Source of the DNA: Welwitschia mirabilis
Lineage: Eukaryota > Gnetophyta > Gnetopsida > Welwitschiales
Length of the DNA stretch: 64,000 bases
Assembly: GCA_051453625.1 (NCBI GenBank)
Contig: JBOZIK010000001.1
Span: 285,002,441-285,066,440, forward strand
Reading direction: 5' to 3'
A model generated the notes under the pieces. That model did not search any database and was not told where the DNA came from. It worked only from the letters and a program-made list of their open reading frames with translations. Of this stretch, positions 58,051-64,000 are shown one piece after another. Each line of letters begins with the position of its first letter. Position 1 is the first letter of the stretch. The position numbers were made by a program, and so were the translations under genes.

Positions 58051-60034
58051 AAGCAAACTAGTGACCTTAGTAAGTGTGGCACAGTTAGAGCCTTCAAATA
58101 ATAAAGGTAAGGCAAACAACAAAACACAACATTCATTTATCAGTTGTCAATTTTTTATGATGCTTAAATAAAATATCAAAATTAAGTACATTACAAAAAC
58201 CTTATGTCTTACTCTTCCAAATCAATCCATGGCAATTTAGCCAAGCTCTTAAGAAGCTCAATATAGTGAGTTGTACAAGGTCTTCATTACAAGCAAGGAA
58301 ATATAACTCATCAAGAATCTACTAATTTCTTTGTATGAGTCAACATTACTTTTGAGAACTTGTTACATGGAATGTACTTTATATAAGGTTCCACTCTTTA
58401 TACAATATTTGCATGATAAATTAAAAAAAACAATAAGATATTGCAAGATCGAAGTATAGTGAAAGACACAAAGAAGCCATTCTGTTAAGCTTACCAAGAC
58501 AATCTTACCTTGACAACCTTATCAATCACCTTACTTCAACTTGTCAAATAAAAATGCGTTAGAGGATTTCAAAAACATCATTCCTCAACTATAAGAGACC
58601 ATGGAATTAGCAAGGGATCTATCCCTTCTATCCAATCGTCCATTGCTAAAATGCTAAAGCCATTTTTCCTCATATTTCTAATAGGCCTCCATCATATCCT
58701 CAATGTAGTTTACATCCTAATGCATGGATTCTTCCCTCATAGTGTATGTAGAAGCTATGAAACTTCTTGCTTGATGCTTAGCAATGGCACCAAGAACTTT
58801 CTAAAGCATTGCCCTCGTTGTTAACTTGTGAAGCCAAATTTATTCCCTTTGTAATGTTATGTTTTATTGGTAACCCCTTTAAAAAAAATTATTGTAAAAG
58901 GCTAAAGTGGGGGTTAACAAATACTTCTAATTAAAGGGAATAAGTTTGGAGTGGTCTAGAAGGTTCTACCCTACATCTATTTAATACCTATATGAGGCTA
59001 TGTTGGGTCATAGAGCTGTTTTGGACAACATTTGACTGGAGGAGTGATTCCTACTAAAGAGGTTGAGAGCTAAAGCTTTAAGCCCTTTTTCACTTCTTTG
59101 TAAGCTTGTCTTTCTAATAAGAGGTCTCCATTATTTTCCTTTGGATGTTTCCCTTAGCATATGAGGGTTTTGCCATGTAAATCTCTCCGTGTTTTTTGTA
59201 TTTCCATTTGTCTTTTTGTTGTCATTTTTTAACGCTTACGTATACATGCAAAGACAACATTTATGTCTACCAAAATTGTGCACGCATATTGTATATCCTA
59301 GGGTATTAGCTTTCTCATTTGCATCAAAGCTACCCTTTATACCCTCTTGTGCTCTTAGCCCACGACAAGAAGGATAAAAGCAAAGAAAGCCACCAAGTCA
59401 CCTATAAGACAAGTAAATGAGTATGTAAGAGTGCCTTTCTGAAGAATATTATGAAGTGCTTGTAGGATCAAGAGTAGAAACATACACACTAACACAAGAA
59501 GCAAAAGAAATATGTCTATCACTACTACTACTATATTTGTGCATTTCTTGTGTTTGAGATCTAAAAACTCATAACCCACCACTATCCTCTTCCAGACTTG
59601 TGGTACATTTATTCTTAGATTATGAATAGATCCTAAGCCTATCTTCTATATCTATTTCTCTACCAAAGGATTTGCCAGGCATACCTTCTTATTTTTTTGT
59701 GTGATGTTTATGTAAAAAGACATGCATCTCTTCAATTTATGCTTTGGATTTTTTATTGAAAGGTACAATATGTATCATGGCAAATAAGCAACATGGTCCA
59801 TCATTTTATTATGTTATTAACAGTAGAATGAAATGTAATGTCAAAATGATTACATTTTGAAAAACTAACAGTGCTTGGATTAGGCTAGGTAATGTCTTCA
59901 CATGTCATATTTGGTGAAGGTATTATGAAATTATAGTATAAATCTTTAATTGCAAACAACTGAAAAGATATTGAATTAAAAAAAGAAACAGAGATGAGAA
60001 GATGAGAAATTTGCATTTTAGAATTGACAAATCA
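58051..60034. other. AT-rich spacer
   Basis: No supported gene. Frames at 59189-59377 and 59582-59355 have no recognised motif. Confidence 0.5.
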
Positions 60035-60133
60035 CCAATGATTACCCATATGGTGACTAGTCGCAATCTAGTTTTAAGGTTATACTAGTTTTTAGTCACT
60101 GGGAAGACTAGTTGCCACTTAGGTAATCATTGG
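60035..60133. repeat. Hairpin with ACTAGT-containing arms
   Basis: CCAATGATTACC (60035-60046) and GGTAATCATTGG (60122-60133) are perfect inverted repeats, and the pairing extends inward through GACTAGTC-like sequence. More ACTAGT sites follow to 60240. MITE-like in size, but no target duplication identified. Confidence 0.6.
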
Positions 60134-60857
60134 TAATTTAGTGGGTCTAAAATCAACTAGTCTTTAGTCAGGCCCTTAGCCCAACAATTTTATAAAGTTA
60201 ATGGGCAACGAGTTGCTTGATCATGATGGGGTAACTAGTCACCCTTCAAGGCTAAAATAAGTAAATAGAGTAGTTACATAGATTAGTCAGACAGCTACAA
60301 AGTGTCAAGATCTAAAACATAAAAAGGAGACAACAATAATAGTTCAATTAAACTGTGCTTCATTTGATCCCTCCTACACCCTATAATCCTGCTTTAAGTT
60401 CAACATTGTCTTCTTTGATATCAATCTCATCACCTTCTTCAATTGTAACCTTAACTGCTGTTTTTGTAATAAATATTTATCATTGGAAGGAACCAATAAG
60501 TATTCTTTTCCTACTGTGTGAATTTTGTTTAATTTATGAATCATGGTTCTAGCCTTAAAGGAAATAAATTTGCTTGGCATCCAAATCTTATCAAACAAGT
60601 ATGTTGCCTTCCAATCCCAAATTCTGTTTTCCTCTCATAATGTTGCATTTAACTTTTAAGCATATTAGGATTTAATTGTTTACCACTTTAGAATATTCAT
60701 AATTCCATACATGTTAAAAAGTGCTAGTGAATGTATCTGTTTTATATTTTCTAACTTTGTTATGAATCTAAACATTTAAATTTTAAATGAAAATTTGTTT
60801 TATTGACTTTTAGGTTTTAATCTTCATCACTCATTCTTCATTCTTCATTTAACTAGC

Positions 60858-61010
60858 ATGAAGAGTGAAAATCATAAATGTTTGTTTTGAAGGGACAATT
60901 TCTTGGTTCTTGTTTCTTCTTGTATCTTCATGAAGCATGAAAATCATGAACGTGTATCTTGAAAGGCCAGTTTCTTGTTTCTTGTTTCTTCTCATATCTT
61001 TTTAGTAGTT
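60858..61010. repeat. Two-copy tandem repeat, about 78-base unit
   Basis: AGCATGAAGAGTGAAAATCAT...TTTCTTCTTGTATCTTC and AGCATGAAAATCAT...TTTCTTCTCATATCTTT are diverged neighbours. Confidence 0.6.
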
Positions 61011-61080
61011 TTTGGTTTTGAGGAAGTTAATTCATGGGAAACCTTACTGAACAGTTTGCTTGGCCAAGTGAAAACACATG

Positions 61081-61299
61081 GTGTTATTGTCGGCCTAGGA
61101 ATAGACCAACAAACATCCAAAACTCACCTATGATTTATACCCAAGAGATTGAAATTCGCACCTAGGTGTGCCTTAAATACATGAATATAAACCTCCAGCT
61201 AACCCACACACCAGAGGATTCAAACCCAAGACTTCAAAGCTTCCAATGACTTATAAACATGTGTTAAACCAACTGTGCTATGTGCGTAGCTCATCTCTT
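61081..61299 (-). mobile_element. tRNA-derived SINE, nearly full length
   Basis: On the minus strand the head reads GAGCTACGCACATAGCAC then AGTTGGTTTAAC (61292-61263), a tRNA D-arm-like A box. About 45 bases on comes GGTTTGAATCC (61226-61216), a B box one base off GGTTCGAATCC. A non-tRNA body of about 130 bases follows that matches the copy at 63603-63842. This is the internal RNA polymerase III promoter layout of a SINE. It is not a tRNA gene because the acceptor and anticodon arms cannot form. Confidence 0.75.
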
Positions 61300-62555
61300 T
61301 AATTTTTGGTTGGGTTATGAGCGTGTCACTGCAGAATTTCTAATCAAATTTACTTCAATAAGCCCAACAAAATGACTACACAAAGGCTTAATATACATTT
61401 TAATTTGACATTTGACCTTGGAGAGTTAGCATCCACAAGTGAGTACACAATGGAACTTATGAAATGCATCCAACCTTGCCTCTAAAAGATAGGATTGATA
61501 CTATTTCATCACCACATCAAGAGGAGCACTATGTAGCAATAAAAATTATTTAGCATACTATCTCTGATTGTTTGCTTTAGCACTTTGTCTTATTATTAGA
61601 AAGAGAGTTAATGCTCAAATGCATGATGATCACCATATTAGTAACATTAATCTAGATTAGGATGGTGGACCTAGAGAATCATTGTCAAATAAGGATGGCA
61701 CTAACTTTCATCCTTAAATTTCCTCTTCAACTTCACTTATTAGTTTTGAATGTTCTGATGATGTCTGGTTCTATTGAGAAATCCCACATAGGTCATCCAA
61801 AGGATCTTGGACAAGCCATACCAATCAAACCAAAGCACGAAAGTCAAGATCTTTCATCAAATTGATTCCAAATCAAACAGTGCATAACCACACGGATAAG
61901 CTCACATTAACCCGTCAATTTGGAAGAATGATATATCGAGATATCAAGAAGATTCTAGTATGTAATAATTCCTAGTTCTCTATTTCTGCAAACACTGTAT
62001 TTGATGTTTTTCTAAAGATGTGAGGATGATGGAGATAATCTTGATTAAGTATAGGATCCTAGGTTTACCATGAAGGGAGTTGATGTTGCTGAAATCATGG
62101 GGATCCTTGCACAGACAAAAGATATACTTTCTTTTCATACTTCACAATCTTCCTCCACTTCCACCATAAAGAGTTGAACACATTTAGAAAATTGATATTA
62201 AAAGAATTTAAAGGTCCATAGGAGGACAACTCCTAAAGAGGATTCACCTAGTAACACCAAAGGGGTAGCAGATCTAGTGCCCTCTGATTATTTTTACAAC
62301 TGATTGGGTTCATTTTTGTATTTTGGAATTCTAGCATATTAGTGTATGTAGCTATGTACTAGATTGTTATAAGGAATATGGACAACTCTACATAAATAGC
62401 CACTTAATTCTATAATCCTAGGTTCATTTTTGATAATGATCTCTATCATGTAGCAATAGTTGGTACTTGACAATTACGTTTTTCTTGGTGATAGGATTAC
62501 TAGTTAAGCTTCTTGTCTCCAATGACTTCGTATATGCAATGATGATTTTATATTA
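61300..62555. other. AT-rich spacer
   Basis: No supported gene. The frame 61662-61865 has no recognised motif. Confidence 0.5.
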
Positions 62556-63195
62556 GTCATATATAGTACTTAACAATGAGTCATAACTAGAGTTTACATA
62601 CTAGATTAACAAAACCAACAAAGTATTAAACAAAACAAAGAAAAGCCAAAAGACACACATTTATGTGATAAAGCCCTCAAAAGCCTAGTGAAAGATCCAC
62701 AAGAGCGAGAAGAGTTCTATTGTGATTAGTGCAAATGAACCATTTCATCTAATTAGAATGTGTAAAGATCCAAGCTCTTTGAGTAGGTACAAGAATAACC
62801 TGAGTAAAGCTTGAACACTCTAAGTCTCACCTCCTATTACCCATAGTATCACTTTATTAGCTTTTACATTAGTCATGTTCAATACCTCACAATGAGTTAT
62901 AACAAAACTGAAGGTTACACACTAGGTCAACAAAACTAGCAAAGTATAAAACAAAAAGAAGAAAAACCAAAAGACACATATTTATGTGATAAAGCCCTCA
63001 AAGGCATAGGGAAACATCCACAAGAGAAGGAAGAATTCTATTATGACTAGTGCAAATGAACCGTTTTATCTAAATAGGGTGGATGAAGATCCAAGCTTTT
63101 TAAGTAGGATCTAAAAATAACCTAAGCACGGCTTGAACACCCTCAGTCTCACCTTCTATTCACTCGTAGCATCACTTTATTAGCTTTTAATTGCA
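62556..63195. repeat. Two-copy tandem repeat, about 315-base unit
   Basis: Both units share TTTATGTGATAAAGCCCTCAA and ATCACTTTATTAGCTTTTA, at 62660/62979 and 62848/63172. On the minus strand they read like the end of a copia LTR (TTGAGGGCTTTATCAC), which is a guess. Confidence 0.75.
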
Positions 63196-63538
63196 AGTAA
63201 ATGAATTACCATGGGCTGATCCGCTTTTGTAGCAGTACAACATGTTAATAATATAATATTAAAACTCTAATATAGGAGTTGGCTGCATAGACTAACATGA
63301 TTGTCAATTTTTATGATCCTCTAACAGAAAATACTGGCAAAAAATGTTTTCAAAGTTATTACAAAAGTTAATATTATTAAGAACATATTTCAAAAGTGCT
63401 TAGTTTACGTGTCATTTGGGCACTGACTAATTGTGTTGACTAGTTCACTGACTAGTCATTAACTAGCCAATTGTCTTATTTTTAAGGTTATCAACTAATA
63501 TTCTTTCTTTTTTTTGTGTTCTTTCTCTCTTGCTTTTT

Positions 63539-63541
<3 letters not shown>

Positions 63542-63602
<61 letters not shown>
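63542..63602. repeat. Microsatellite (CT)30
   Basis: About 30 uninterrupted CT units directly adjoining the SINE at 63603. On the SINE's own strand it is an (AG)n tail. The frame 63516-63710 reads it as LSLSLS and is not a gene. Confidence 0.95.
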
Positions 63603-63606
<4 letters not shown>

Positions 63607-63842
63607 AGTACCACGATCATTGGTTTGCTTGGTTAGAACAAAACCTATGGGTGACCCTCGTCAGCCCAAAACACCTAGGTTTCGCTTGTGATTCATACCC
63701 ACAATCTTGAAGCGTGCTCCTACTTTCACTTTGAAGACATGGATGTGAAGCATAAACCAACCCGCACATTGTAGGATCCAAACCCAGGATATTAAAACTT
63801 GCAGCTCATAATTCTTATCAACTAGTACTAGTTGTCGACTAA
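63603..63842 (-). mobile_element. tRNA-derived SINE with (AG)n tail
   Basis: Minus strand: decayed A box TAGTACTAGTTGATAAG (about 63838-63822), B box GGTTTGGATCC (63784-63774), then a body matching 61081-61299 (GTTTTGGGCTGACGAGGGTC against GTTTTGGATGTTTGTTGGTC). The dinucleotide run at its 3' side suggests a tail that expanded after insertion. Confidence 0.7.
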
Positions 63843-64000
63843 TTAAACTATACAAATCATACACTCTACATTGAAAGGATCAAGTGAAGAACAATTTTTT
63901 TTTTTGCTTTTGGTTGTTTTTGGTCATTAGAAAATCCAAATTAAGTTATCTAAATTTGAAATGTGAAGCATTCATAGAACATGAAGCTATCAATGTTTTA

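Noticed and set aside
61261-61299. Possible tRNA gene on the minus strand
   Set aside because: Only A-box and B-box regions are tRNA-like; acceptor and anticodon stems are absent and the sequence continues into a SINE body found elsewhere.
63516-63710. Plus-strand frame with Leu-Ser repeats
   Set aside because: Reading of (CT)30 into a SINE.

Overview
This is plant nuclear DNA, most likely from a seed plant with a repeat-rich genome. Evidence is plant-type Ty1/copia elements of the Sirevirus kind with initiator-Met primer sites, a very large Ty3/gypsy element, a hAT transposon, tRNA-derived SINEs, AT-rich spacers and N-filled scaffold gaps. I see no intact host gene and cannot name the species. 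Nearly every long reading frame is a broken retroelement gene.

Layout. From before base 1 to about 41301 the window is one huge nested locus. The outer shell is a Ty3/gypsy element (G). Its 5' LTR is split into three pieces (1-1139, 3488-4434, 21659-22207). Its leader, gag, protease, an RNase H-like stretch, RT and integrase lie in 22208-34798, and its 3' LTR is about 38400-41301. Into the 5' LTR went a short LTR element (1140-3487, TSD CTTAT) and a Sirevirus, A (4435-21658, TSD ATGTT/ACGTT). A itself was hit in its third ORF by an opposite-strand, internally scrambled Sirevirus, B (11858-19912), and in its 3' untranslated region by an LTR with perfect TACAT target duplications (20207-20456). 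The gypsy leader carries a palindromic element (22502-25664). Its coding region carries a hAT transposon (28632-32029), and its 3' region carries a Sirevirus LTR (35179-36329) and a further LTR fragment (about 37110).

From 41302 to 56700 there is a 699-base tandem duplication, one unrecognised repeat present as two inverted copies (about 45910-47580 and 54969-56700), and between them a pile of Sirevirus 3' ends and LTRs plus a Tork-like copia remnant. From 56700 to 64000 there is AT-rich spacer with microsatellites, three copies of a tRNA-derived SINE family, a short hairpin cluster built on ACTAGT, and small tandem repeats.

Most interesting points. (1) The Sireviruses carry a third ORF after pol, seen in four copies, with a plant-transposon-protein-like fold and a basic nuclear-signal-like patch rather than any envelope feature. 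(2) The palindrome at 22502-25664 holds two inverted copies of a gene fragment whose translation resembles the N-terminal UBA-like segment of RAD5-type repair helicases, around a 30-base loop. (3) LTRs of several families carry arrays of short palindromes (GACGTC-type in Sireviruses, a TTCCATGCC/GGCATGGAA type in the gypsy). (4) An RNase H-like stretch lies upstream of RT in the gypsy element. Several N gaps are flanked by identical sequence on both sides and are probably assembly overlaps, not real missing DNA.
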